DNA of 64,000 bases from Capniomyces stellatus (Eukaryota > Kickxellomycota > Harpellomycetes > Harpellales > Legeriomycetaceae): the NCBI GenBank assembly GCA_001661515.1, contig LUVW01000036.1:119749-183748 (forward strand). Direction: 5' to 3'. Each line of letters starts with the position of its first letter. The first letter of the stretch is position 1. The notes below the pieces were generated by a model. That model did no database searches. It saw only the letters and a program-made list of their open reading frames with translations, and had not been told where the DNA came from. The position numbers and the translations under genes are program-made. Positions 1 through 10,119 of the stretch are shown here, piece by piece.

Positions 1-1
1 C

Positions 2-337
2 ATCATGGTGTCTTGGTCCAAGCAAGCATACCAACACGTAAGGCTGATAATTGGGATCAGCGCAAACTCGGACTTTTTAAACCTTGTTACTTATATCTCT
101 CTAACGCACCACCCAATTATCCAGTACATTGACACCGTCAAGGCTTATCATGTTGGCGAATTTGTTTATGTTGAGGTGGATGTTGTTATGGATCCCACCA
201 CCCAGCTTTGGCAGAGCCACGATGTTGGTGAGAGTTTACAGGTCAAGCTGGAAAATCTGGAGCTTGTTGCCAGAGCCTTTGTCCATGTTGACTATGATTA
301 CCAGCATTCACCTGAACACCATCCAAAGTCTTCTTAA
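2..337 (+). CDS. Cation diffusion facilitator (CDF) transporter, C-terminal part
   Basis: The gene enters from the left edge and ends at the TAA at 335-337, so the start lies outside the window. The visible ~110 residues resemble the C-terminal cytosolic domain of CDF metal transporters. There is a VTYISLTHHPIIQYIDTVKAY helix-turn region, a strand with YVEVDVVMDP, the HDVGESLQ helix start and a final strand with AFVHVDYDYQH. In the family this domain dimerises and binds regulatory metal (Zn, Fe or Mn) after transport by an N-terminal six-helix membrane domain. No membrane segment is visible here. The metal specificity and the membrane it serves cannot be told. An ATG at 5 is in frame but is internal, because the conserved domain is already under way. 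Confidence 0.8.
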   Translation: MMVSWSKQAYQHVRLIIGISANSDFLNLVTYISLTHHPIIQYIDTVKAYHVGEFVYVEVDVVMDPTTQLWQSHDVGESLQVKLENLELVARAFVHVDYDYQHSPEHHPKSS

Positions 338-670
338 ATTTTTTTTTTATTCACTACATGTGACTGTACGTCCTTATATACTTGTACCAAATTAGTCTAA
401 CATTATTGAAAACCAAGTAATTATACGTTTCTTTTCTTCTTCTTATTCCTTTCTGTAATATCACAATCAATTTATTAAATACGACTTGTAAAGTTAATAA
501 AAAGGCAATTGGATAATTAACTAGTAAAAATGAGGGGGGGAAGAGAAGGTGATGTAAAAAAAATATAAAATAAAGTGGATTCAAAAGGGTCGGAATGGCC
601 AAGTTAAACTTGGTTAAAATAAGACTTGTAAAAAAACCTGATTTGATTCGTTTTGTCTATTTGATGAAGT
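338..670. other. Convergent 3' intergenic region
   Basis: AT-rich spacer between the 3' ends of the CDF gene and QCR7. It contains T-runs and a short G-run near 534. No gene or repeat was recognised. Confidence 0.6.
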
Positions 671-1033
671 CTACTTTACCAATTTTAAAGAGTCAAAGAT
701 TTCACGTTCCTTGACCTCAGACTTGACTTGCTCAATAACTGGCAAGAAATAGGCCTTATCCTCGCTTGGCTTGGTCCATTGATCAACTGGCAATTCAGTA
801 AATGTGCTGGATAGTTGGAAGGCTCTCTTCATTCTGTAGATTCTTTGCTGCATAACATCGTCAGGCAATCTGCGCATTGCTTCTTGTGCTTCTGGAGTCT
901 CTTCAATGACCAAGTCATCATATCTCAAACCCAAACGGCGATATGCTGATGCATTTACCCAAAATGGCGCAAATGGTTTCAAAACAGCTCTGAAAGCCTT
1001 GCAGTTTACCAATGCTCTGTTAAGTGCCTCCAT
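671..1033 (-). CDS. QCR7: Ubiquinol-cytochrome c reductase subunit 7 (complex III)
   Basis: A single-exon 120-residue protein, the normal length for Qcr7/UQCRB. It is a matrix-side subunit of the cytochrome bc1 complex of the mitochondrial inner membrane and is needed for assembly around cytochrome b. Recognisable blocks are YRRLGLRYDDLVIEE, PEAQEAMRRLP, RIYRMKRAFQLS and LPVDQWTKPSEDKAYFLPV, in the usual order. The ATG at 1033 gives the expected N-terminus, and no upstream in-frame extension is needed. As in other species there is no cleavable presequence. Its presence shows the organism respires and excludes anaerobic AT-rich fungi without mitochondria. Confidence 0.95.
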   Translation of the reverse strand: MEALNRALVNCKAFRAVLKPFAPFWVNASAYRRLGLRYDDLVIEETPEAQEAMRRLPDDVMQQRIYRMKRAFQLSSTFTELPVDQWTKPSEDKAYFLPVIEQVKSEVKEREIFDSLKLVK

Positions 1034-1213
1034 CTTTTAGTCCCTTTTCAAGTGTTTTTTTTTCCCTCGTTAATCGCTACCAAATACAGTGTTTATATGC
1101 CATTGATTAGTTTAGTTTCGATTTTATTCTACTTTCCTTTTAATCGTAATCTTGATTAAGCAGATTCTAGTTAAATGCTGGTTTTTTTGAGAAGGGACGA
1201 ACACCCAAAAATA

Positions 1214-1427
1214 ATGGCAAGATCAACTTGGGAAATTCCACTCGATGTGTATATACTTGTAAGTTTTCTTGGAAATCCAAGTTGAAATAAAAAAAAAGTC
1301 CCAATCAATATCGTTAAAAGCCCAATCTTATCAACAACACAACACAAGACAATTATATTCGTGTTGATGGTAAATCTCGAACAAGCCCTTGCTTACCTTT
1401 TTACAGATAATCTGTTTGTTACGAATG
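1214..1427 (+). other. Possible 5' exons of an unidentified gene
   Basis: Divergent from QCR7. An ATG at 1214 opens 15 codons (MARSTWEIPLDVYIL) up to a consensus GTAAGT. A second open stretch with an ATG at 1367 (MVNLEQALAYLFTDNLFVTN) runs up to GTATGT at 1428. The two could be joined in frame through an AG near 1350. No convincing continuation was found before the poly-G gap at 2028. Nothing is recognised in the peptide, and this may be chance. Confidence 0.2.
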
Positions 1428-2027
1428 GTATGTTTATTTATTTTTTTTAGTAAAATGAGTTAATCTTTTGTTTTACCAAAAACAATCAAACATGAACTAG
1501 ATTGAATTCGAATTTGAATTTTGTCCCAAATAAAAAATAAAAAATAAACTTATTTTATTATTCCCATTTTTCTTTTCTTTTTTGCTTTAATCTAGATTTA
1601 TTTACTACTGCTTTTTTTTTTAAAAAAAAACTAAGGTTTATCGCTTTACAAAGTAAACCTAATAGCACCTGTACTCCACTATCAGTTTTTTTTTATTATT
1701 GAATTAAATTAACACAATTTTATGACTGTTGAATTTTGCTAGCTTTTTTTCAAAAGCTTTCCTTTCTACTTGGTTAGGTTTATCTATAGCGATTAATTTT
1801 CACTTTTTCTAATCTACGTATAATAACTGGTCAATTATAACAACTTACCATTGTTTTTTTTTTCAATTTCTCATTTTCTTTTTTTTACCATTAATTTTTG
1901 CTAGTTTTCTTTTAGCTAGCTATCTTGAGATTTAGTTGATAAAGTTGGTGCAAAGTGGGGTTGTGTATCCTGAGCAGAAGTTATTATGGGCAAAATATAG
2001 TAAATTGGAGATTAGGGTTGGGTGGAT

Positions 2028-2069
2028 GGGGGGGGGGGGGGGNNNNNNNNNNNNNGGGGGGGGGGGGGG
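2028..2069. repeat. Poly-G tract interrupted by an assembly gap
   Basis: A run of 15 G, then 13 N (2043-2055), then 14 G. The gap is homopolymer that could not be resolved, so the true tract is longer or of unknown length. A similar poly-C gap lies at 45428-45490. Confidence 0.95.
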
Positions 2070-2481
2070 ATTAAAAGTAGACTTATTATTTTTATCTTTG
2101 TGATATTTGATTGGTAAAACGGAATTAATCAAAATCAACATTCATTTGCCCAGAAACACGTTAAAAGTCACAGCCAAATAGCGTGCTATTTTTTATTTTA
2201 TTGTATTTTTTTGCGGTTTTTGTTTGGCTTTTGCTTCCATTGATATTAATGGCATTATTGACATCGTTTTTATATAATTTTATTAATAAAGGAAAAAAGA
2301 GAGTAAAAACTATGGCAAAAGAGAATAGAATCGAGATAGCTGGAAACCGTTAGTTTCAAGTCAAGATTTGCAGAGTTAAAAACAATAATAGTAGTGGTAG
2401 TGGTAGTGGCAGTGGTAGTGGGAATAGAACCAGTACATCTTTATATCCAGAACAATATAACAAGTCGAGATAGACAGCTAT

Positions 2482-5020
2482 TTAGCTAGAGTTTTCGGCA
2501 ATATTAGTGTCGTTGAACTCAGGAGCATCATTGGTGGTATCAGGAGCCTCGTTCTCTTGGCGATCAGTATCGCGATAGGCAGGGGATCTTGAGCCATTGT
2601 GGTCAGATTTGGAGTCTCTTGGACGAGATACGCTTCTTGATCTTGATCGTCTTGGGCTGGCAGATCTTGACATGTCATTCTTCTTTGAGACTTGGGATCT
2701 TGACCTTGATCGTCTAACGCTCCTTGATCTTGATCTTTTTGGGCTGGCAGATCTGGATCTTGATCTGGAATGAGCAATAGGCTTTGAAGCTGTTCGGTCA
2801 TAAGATCTTCTGTCTGGCGACTTTGATCTGGATCTGGATCTTGAGCGGGATCTTGAGTGGCGACGACGACGGTTGTCGGATCTCCCATTTGAGTATGATC
2901 TTGACCGTCTGCGGGATCGACCCCCTGAGTTGTTGCGGCGGGAACTACGATGGCCTCTGCTTCTTGATCTGCTACGGCTGTTTGATCTTCCTCTACGCCC
3001 TCTGTTAAAGAGTTGCAGTATTGGAAATAGTAAGGTAATAAAAAAAATACAATTAGAACTTGTAAATACACTAAAAGTCTTTTTCTTATTTTTTTTGCCA
3101 AAAGCAAAATTAATAGGAAATATGGCGCGAATACAGAAAAACAGCCCTGGGAAAACTGATTCTGTGGTAAAAAAAACGAGTATTGCTGTTTTGACATTGT
3201 TTAATCTAACAACTACTAATTATTCTATTTTATTTTGCTTTGTTTTTACTTGGTATTTGGCTTGTATCACTATTTCCTTCTCTCTTAATATTTCTCTCTA
3301 GCGCTTTTATTTATTTATAGTGCATGATCAAAGCCCGCTTGTCCTTCTTTAACTCGCATTAAAGCAAAAAAATCAGCGCCAAAGCCAGGATATAATGCCA
3401 AAGCCAGGAGGGTGTCAAAGTCAAGATATAGTGCCAAAGCCAGGAAGGTGTCAAAGTCAAGATATGGCGTCAAAGTCAGGAAGGTGTCAATGCCAGGTTA
3501 TTGCCAATGCCAGGTTATTGTCAAAGTCAAGGTCTAGTAAAAGTCATGCCATGTCATGCCTAGCCACTGTCATGCCAAAGATCTAATGATAGTTTATAAT
3601 ATCACCACCTAAACCCCACTCAAATCGCCCTTTTTACATAAACACTCACTCTACTTTTATCTACAGTTTCGTCCTTACTTTCTTTCCTGCTTGCTTTATT
3701 TCCTTTCATTTATTTATACTTTTAACTTGTGCACATTATATTACACCTTCCCATCCCCACAAGAGCCAATGTCTTGAACCATAAAATACAGTAACGGCCA
3801 CAGTCTCGTAATTCCCTTCAAACATCTCAAACCTTTATATCCACACACGCTCATTACAGACACCACCATTCATTCCTGGCATATCCCTGTAGCTACTCAA
3901 GTCGGCTTTTGTAGCGAGTCAACAGTCGCCGTGTATTGGTTTCTTTGGCTACACACACGCTTTTCTTTTTCAAAAAAAAACAATCCGTGATAGCCAACGA
4001 TCATAATTCTTATTTATCTATTTGCACAACTTTGGCTTTAACCAGTTTTTCCTCCTTTTTTCTGAAAAAAAAAAAACGTGTCCAGAATTCAAGTCAAACT
4101 GCCTAAAGCCAAAGCCGTGCCATATAGACAATCTTTCGCCTTTCTTTATATTTATAACAAATAAAATATAAAAACGCGCAAGAAAGAAGTAAAAAAAAAT
4201 AATAAAGAGAAAGAGAAAGAGCAAAGCCAAACCAAATAAAGTCCAAGTAGTGGGTAAAAACAAACAATTCCGCTGCACATAAATAATGCGGAGTCTGTGT
4301 ATACACATATGCATCATACAACCGTAGACTCTCCAGCGACTTAATGCTTTTTCCAATTCAGTACAGCCCAGCTTGGCACAGTAACAACAAGCCATGTATT
4401 TACAAATATATAAAAGTGCTTGCCTGTCAGAGTATCTGCTGTTTTGGTTTCTTGAGGTGCAATCACGTGCCCAATGCCCATCTCTTCCGCATTTAAAGCA
4501 GCCGTTGTCATCAGTACGTCTGGCTTTTCCCTTTGCGAACTCTACTACAATTCTTTCTCCCCCCAATTTCATACCGTCCGCATCCTTAAGTGCGTCCTCT
4601 GCATCACGGCGATCCTCGTATTCAATAAATCCATATCCTAATAGTTTCCAATGTTTTTACTGTTATTGTTATTTGATTCTCTTCATCACCAAAGTGTCAT
4701 TTTTATATATTGCCTTTTATATTATGCATAGCTACAAAAATAAAAATAAACGCTACTGATTTAATATATATTATTACCTCTCTATTTTTGTTTCCCGTAC
4801 AGTCAAGTCATCAATTCCATTTTTAGTTTTATTTATTACAGTTGATGCTCTTGAAGATTACACCATAGAGTCTCTATTTCATATCCACAAACCATCATCT
4901 ACTTACCTTGATGTCACAGCGTGAAAGCTTTCCATATCTACGGAAAAGATCCTCCAATTCCGAACTTCTAATGTCTCTTGGAAGTCTTCCTACAAAAAGC
5001 TGTGTTGATCCTGAACTCAT
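2482..5020 (-). CDS. SR splicing factor: RRM, CCHC zinc knuckle, RS domain
   Basis: Join 5020-4907, 4781-4778, 4637-4424, 3001-2482, giving 283 residues. The RRM has RNP2 LFVGRLP and RNP1 RGYGFIEY. A CCHC knuckle CFKCGRDGHWARDC follows at about residues 86-99, then a ~170-residue RS domain of repeated SR/RS dipeptides. This is the layout of SRSF7 and plant RSZ proteins, nuclear factors that bind pre-mRNA and promote spliceosome assembly and mRNA export. Exon 2 is only AGAG (4778-4781), between TAG and GTAATA. It supplies the Arg-Gly of RNP1 and is required for the frame. The last intron runs from a GC donor (AG|GCAAGC at 4423) to AG at 3002, about 1.4 kb, and holds a minisatellite. Family identity is strong. 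Exon 1 to exon 3 joins rest on frame and the conserved KRGYGF motif. Confidence 0.85.
3396..3540. repeat. Minisatellite, ~36-bp unit, in the SR-gene intron
   Basis: Degenerate head-to-tail copies of a unit starting TGCCAAAGCCAGGAAGGTG and ending AAGTCAAGATATAG, with shorter derivatives at the right end. It lies inside the long GC-AG intron. Confidence 0.8.
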
Positions 5021-5184
5021 CTTTATACTTGCTTATCCTATTATTACTATTTATCTCGAGAGTTTGGCTGATTATACTTGTATTTTTAAGCTTAAGAACC
5101 TTTGATCCTTTACTATTTATTTTCTTGGATTATTAATACTAACAACACAAAAGAACAAAAAATTATATATATTCTTGGCCTTGT

Positions 5185-5230
5185 AAAATGTTATTTCTAA
5201 TTTCAATAAAATTAAAAAAAAAAAATGTTA
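5185..5230 (+). mobile_element. Micro-insertion with LINE-like 3' tail and 9-bp duplication
   Basis: AAAATGTTA occurs at 5185-5193 and 5222-5230. Between them are 28 bp containing TTTCAATAAAATT followed by an A-run. This resembles the other TTTCAATAA-tailed insertions, but the short A-rich duplication makes it weaker. Confidence 0.45.
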
Positions 5231-6594
5231 CTCTTAGCGTTTTCTACGTATTTTTTATTTCTTTTCAACTTGACGTATTTTTTTCTTTCTGTTCTTTGAA
5301 ATAATTACTATTTTGGCCAATTATACATTTGACCAATCCTTTGACTTATTGGCTAAAAATAATCAAAAAAAATAATCGAAAAAACAGTTTATTCGTGTCA
5401 TCTTTTAAACTATTTTCCTATTTTGGCCTAGCTTCAAGATATGTTTCCCTAAATAACCAATTCCTTTATCTAGTCATGTTTTCTTTTTCCTCTTTTTCTT
5501 AACAATAATTTCAGCCTTCACTAAATCGCCTTAAATCACACGCGTTGTTTTTATTTGTTATAACGCTTTACAAATTTATTTGTTTTGTTAAATTCTCTGT
5601 TTTACGTTTTTGCATTTTTAAATCAACACTTGCTAAAAAAAAATTTTTTTTCCTATTTAACCCTCTTACCCCTCACTAATTCTATAGTATTTTTTATAAT
5701 TGTTGTTACATTGGGTTAGCTGACCCTTATTTGTCCTATTTAATTATCTCCATCCTTTTCGCTGTAATTACGCAATAGAGAAACAGAGCATTGTAATTCA
5801 TATATTAAAAAATAAAATAAAATTATCAATTTCAATAAAAAACAAAGATAAAAGAATCGAGATTACCAAAAAAGCACTTTACCTGGTCACCAAATAGTCT
5901 ACCGTAAATTTCTGCAATTCTTCAGAGAGAATTACGAGGCCAGCATAGCATTCAACAATCTTACCTCGTATGTGGCTGTTTGTACAGCCAGGCTGGCACT
6001 ATTCACCAGCTTATTGCACAGTATGATTAGTAAACGCACCATTATCTTACAACTCGTATATCCAAATCAATAAAACGCACAGGACATAAAATGAACAGAG
6101 CGTTTCATGTACAAAACACTTATTTTACCACAATTTACAGTCGTAAGTACACCATTAGATGTAATGAAAGAGAGAGAAAGAGAGAAAGAGGGCGGTCCTC
6201 TGTTTATTGTTCTAATTTCCTCTTGGGTATACATTACTCGAATGTCAGAGTGTGTACCTTCATGGGGCTATTTTCCCATTCATTCATTAAAGCGCGGCCG
6301 TCCCTCCTTTGTGCTTTAAGACAATTACCGGTTCACATGCCATCACAGACCCCAAGACTTTTGTCAGAATGTTGGCGATGAAAGCACAACAGTTACCAAA
6401 ACCAACAAAAGAAGGAAGGTTTAAACTGACACCAAAAGCTTACTTTACTTTTTTTTTTGTCATAATATCATAAATCACACCAATGTATTGTTAGAAGCAC
6501 TAGTTTGTATTTGTAGTTTTTATTATAATTACTAGCCTAAAACATTAATCGTTCACGCTAATTATGCTAGATTGTTGGTATGTTTTCAGCTCAG

Positions 6595-6644
6595 AAGTAT
6601 AGATGCAATTTCAATAATAATAATAAAAAAAGTATAGATGCAAT
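6595..6644 (+). mobile_element. Micro-insertion: LINE-like 3' tail with 15-bp target duplication
   Basis: AAGTATAGATGCAAT is perfectly duplicated at 6595-6609 and 6630-6644. The 20-bp insert is TTCAATAATAATAATA plus an A-run. The insert matches the 3' end of the LINE-like family at 61759, as expected of an extreme 5' truncation during target-primed reverse transcription. Confidence 0.75.
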
Positions 6645-7671
6645 CATGGTATGTTTTACTGTATGTCAGTTGTTAGTGTTGGAAAAAAAAAGGTGGAAAT
6701 AAAAAGGCTTGGTTGGATTTTCTCCCGTTTCTATTGTTTTTATTTTACTTGCTGAGAACACATTTATATAGTTTAGAAGCCTTGTCATATTACTGTGAGT
6801 AAAAATAAAGGGAAAATGATTGTTGGGATTAAATCGACATTCGATATTGCTGAAGGAGCGGGGAGTGGGGAGCAGGGCATCACAAGTCTAAAATAGACCA
6901 TAAATCGAAAAAACAATCAGGCAGCAAATTGTTCAATAAATAAATAAATCAATCAATCAACAAACCACACAATTAATAGATCAAAGGAGGTCGATTGCTG
7001 TGACTCGTCAGATTGAATTAACAAGTCAAGCAGTTAATCAGATGGAAAAAAATCATATCCTTCCTAACGTCTTTCGATGGCACTGGTTACAATTTCCTAG
7101 CTACTACTATCAGTGAGTTACTAAACCAACTAAATAAAAATATTCCAATCCAAGTTACATATCTGCAGTAAAATTCAACTTTATAGCTGACTGTACTTTA
7201 GTAAAGTGGTGCTTTAATCATACTGTTGATCATCGGGGGGGTTATTGTCCCTACCCCAAAATAAGTTTTCATACAGTGAATATTTTCCATATATTACAGT
7301 GCTATTCCCTGCTATTCTTTTCAAATACCTGACCAGTATTTAAATGGTAAATGATGTAGAAATACAATATGCTGAAAAGGCATCATTCCGTCAGTAGTAA
7401 ATCACAATTATATTCATATCAGAACTAGGAGGTAGAAGAAAGTCGATTGTAGACGTGTATAAACAAAAAGGCCTAATTTTATTTTTTCTGAGAAGGAAGG
7501 GGAGGGGAGGAGGGAGAGAGTTTAAACCGAACTCAACCAACATCATGTTCTCTATATTCAAACAATGTAAACCCGCAGGTATCGTTCGGAGGCAAAAGTT
7601 GGTTTAGGGCGAGTAATCTTTTTTTGGGGAGGGATGGGGATAAAAGCCTGAAAGAAATAAAAATAAAAAAC

Positions 7672-7714
7672 AAAGATACGAGAGTAATTTCAATAAAAAA
7701 AAAGATACGAGAGT
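7672..7714 (+). mobile_element. Micro-insertion: LINE-like 3' tail with 14-bp target duplication
   Basis: AAAGATACGAGAGT is perfectly duplicated at 7672-7685 and 7701-7714, with 15 bp AATTTCAATAAAAAA between. The insert equals the 3' terminus of the partial copy at 24877-25250 (AAATTTCAATAAAAA on the minus strand). Confidence 0.75.
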
Positions 7715-8007
7715 GGGTATTTCTACAAAATAAAAAACAAAATATAAACAAGTTGTGTTGGTGAGTTCAAGTGTTGGGTGAGCCATTGGAGAAGTAAGTT
7801 GGCAATGTAAGCAGTGTTGCGTTGAAAAAAGCAAGTAGGAGTGCTATTAAGAGTAGCCCAGAGTATATTAAGAAGACCACAAAAACAAAAAGTATATGTT
7901 TACAAAAGCTATTTCAACTACTATAAAAATAAACGCTCAAAACAGGAGAGAATAGTATCTAAAGTAGGATGGAGAGAGAATAAGGGGGATAAATCTAGTA
8001 CAAAATA

Positions 8008-10119
8008 TTAACATATAATACAGTGATAGTAATCTTTGTAAACAGCCCAGTGATGGTTTGCAACAAACATGATTTTTGAAAATAGATTAAAAATAAGGGG
8101 GACAAAGGAGTCGAGGCCAGAGCCTTTAAAAAAGGTAAAGGGCTCTTCGAGTTGGGACTCAAAAAACATACTCATAGAGGAGTTGATTCGAGAGTTGAAT
8201 ATACTCAACAATTTAGAGCCTGGGCGAATGGAGCTAAAGATATACGCCTTAAGGGTATTTTTTTGTTTGTGATCAAATATTTCAGCGTTTTCAAAAAACA
8301 GACAAGCCTCGAGCTCGTGGTATATTCTGGTGAAATATTCGGGGCTCAACAGGTTAGAAGGGTTGTATTCCTCGGCGGGTTGGGGGGTTGATAGGAAGGA
8401 GTTGAGAATGTGTTCAGCGGTGGAGACAAGATACTTAAGGCAGTCTTTGGATATGGTTTTTTTGGCATGGTGCTCGGCAGCAAACTGGCGGAACGATAGG
8501 AAGAAGGCACAGAAATGCTGGATTCTCAGTAAATCGTAGCGAAAAGTTATGATTCTCTGTTCGTCAAAGCAGAAAAGCTCGGGAATGTAGCTGGTTTTGT
8601 TGGTGAGGAGGTCCTGGTAGGACAAGCAGAATATTTTTTCGAGGCTAGAGTTGCGTGCTTTATGGGCGGCGTATGCTTTTAACCACCAGGCCTTTGTGGC
8701 TTGGAGATCAAGAGATCTTTTTTCGTAGCAGCTGGCAAATTGGGCAGTTTCAAATGCTACAGCTGTGGCCTTCATGTAGGGCCTGTATGCCTCGATGCAC
8801 TGGTTGGCCAAGTCCATTTTTATCTGTTCCAAACAGGCAAAAGTTATCTGTAGAGCCGTGGAAAAGTCACTTGATTTGGCACAGGCAGTGATAGATTCGA
8901 TCTGGGAGTCCAGCTCTGTGATGCTGATCTTTTTCATTGCTTGTGTAACCATTTTGGCAAAGGGCTCCATTTCAAACACGCCGTTTTGCAGCTGTTGGAC
9001 TATTAGGCTCTCGTCAAAGATTTCCTCAAAATCCTCAACGCCAGACTTTGTTTGGTCAATGTCTTTGTCACTGATAATGTCGACCAACATGGCCTTGATT
9101 TCCAGCAAAACCGACGATATCTTTAGTGCCGAGACCTTGATTTTTAGACTCGTGTTGTTTTTTGCCTTTGCCTTTTCGTCCTTGTTTTCTCTGCTTGCCG
9201 AGCCGGTATTTGTATTTAGCTTTATGGCCCTATAGTAGTCATCCAAACACTTTTCCATTTCTGCCCAATACTGCCTAGCCTGGTGCGACTTCAACGTAGC
9301 CAGCTCGCCTTGATGGTTTGGCCTAAACTCCAGTTTTGGCTCAAATAGAATCTCGTGTCTCAGCTTTGCGTTCTGAAGAATTTTCTTGGTGCTCAGCTCC
9401 CTCAGTGTATACCGGTTTATTGGTGGCAGACTTTGTGTCTGCAGCTTTGACTGAATCTGCGCCTTTAGGTGCGTTTGGTATTGATAGTGGTATTGGTATT
9501 GGCACTGGCTTCTAGCTTGGTGCTGTGTCTGGTCTTGGCTATTTTGCCTGCCTCTATCCCCTTCTCGGTCCATACCCATACCGCTACTGTTTTCCATTCT
9601 CAGCCGTGCTTTTAGTTTTGCCTCTTCAGATCCCCCTCTTTTCCAAATCCCGTTTTGCTCACACTTTGCTTTTTCCAGCCTCTCATTGCTTCTTCCAACT
9701 CTCAGCCTTCGCTTACCGCTAAAACTATCGTTTATATCGCTTTCATACTCCTCGTTTTGCACCTTGACTCTTTTTCTTCTTTCTGTCTCCATGTTGCTTT
9801 CTTTCATATTCGCCCTCTTACCTCTGCCTGTTTCTTTTGATCCGCTATTTCTGTACTCTGTCAATATCCCAACCCTTTGTTGCATTTGCTCATTCATCTC
9901 GCCTACGCTGATGTTGTGCGCGCTCGCGCTTCCCTGTATTGTGGCTGCTTCGCTATTTTGATTCAGAGACTGTTTTTGGACCTTGCTTGCTTGCCCAAAT
10001 AACTCCGGTGCCTGGCCTTCACTATTTATCGGCAACTCACTTTTCCTTTTCTTTTGCATACATCTATTGCCTCTTAGTATACTCGATTCCTTTTTTTCTG
10101 TTGTGCTGTCGTGTGACAT
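8008..10119 (-). CDS. SOK1: Sok1/TCP11 family protein
   Basis: An uninterrupted 703-residue protein. The N-terminal ~220 residues are charged and low-complexity, with a Gln/Tyr-rich patch. At about residues 230-270 comes the hallmark of the T-complex protein 11 family, TKKILQNAKLRHEILFEP followed by LEFRPNHQGE and a YWAEME motif. The rest is the long helical TCP11 domain (for example DLANQCIEAYRPYM). In S. cerevisiae, Sok1 dosage rescues loss of cAMP-dependent kinase activity; animal TCP11 affects cAMP signalling in sperm. The biochemical role is not settled. The ATG at 10119 is the first in frame. The gene has about 7 kb of gene-free DNA upstream, which could be an unusually long regulatory region. 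Confidence 0.85.
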   Translation of the reverse strand: MSHDSTTEKKESSILRGNRCMQKKRKSELPINSEGQAPELFGQASKVQKQSLNQNSEAATIQGSASAHNISVGEMNEQMQQRVGILTEYRNSGSKETGRGKRANMKESNMETERRKRVKVQNEEYESDINDSFSGKRRLRVGRSNERLEKAKCEQNGIWKRGGSEEAKLKARLRMENSSGMGMDREGDRGRQNSQDQTQHQARSQCQYQYHYQYQTHLKAQIQSKLQTQSLPPINRYTLRELSTKKILQNAKLRHEILFEPKLEFRPNHQGELATLKSHQARQYWAEMEKCLDDYYRAIKLNTNTGSASRENKDEKAKAKNNTSLKIKVSALKISSVLLEIKAMLVDIISDKDIDQTKSGVEDFEEIFDESLIVQQLQNGVFEMEPFAKMVTQAMKKISITELDSQIESITACAKSSDFSTALQITFACLEQIKMDLANQCIEAYRPYMKATAVAFETAQFASCYEKRSLDLQATKAWWLKAYAAHKARNSSLEKIFCLSYQDLLTNKTSYIPELFCFDEQRIITFRYDLLRIQHFCAFFLSFRQFAAEHHAKKTISKDCLKYLVSTAEHILNSFLSTPQPAEEYNPSNLLSPEYFTRIYHELEACLFFENAEIFDHKQKNTLKAYIFSSIRPGSKLLSIFNSRINSSMSMFFESQLEEPFTFFKGSGLDSFVPLIFNLFSKIMFVANHHWAVYKDYYHCIIC

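Larger units (their letters stand above)
5231..8007. other. Gene-free region between the SR gene and SOK1
   Basis: AT-rich, with T and A runs and a G-rich stretch near 7490-7525. It contains two short target-duplicated insertions, listed separately, and no convincing open frame. A segment around 5880-6030 on the minus strand (MVRLLIILCNKLVNSASLAV) has coding-like texture but was not assigned. Confidence 0.5.

Noticed and set aside
4778..4850. 73-nt cassette exon in SR-gene intron 1
   Set aside because: It has the right length modulo 3 but contains an in-frame TAA. The 4-nt exon gives the conserved motif. It could still be a poison exon.
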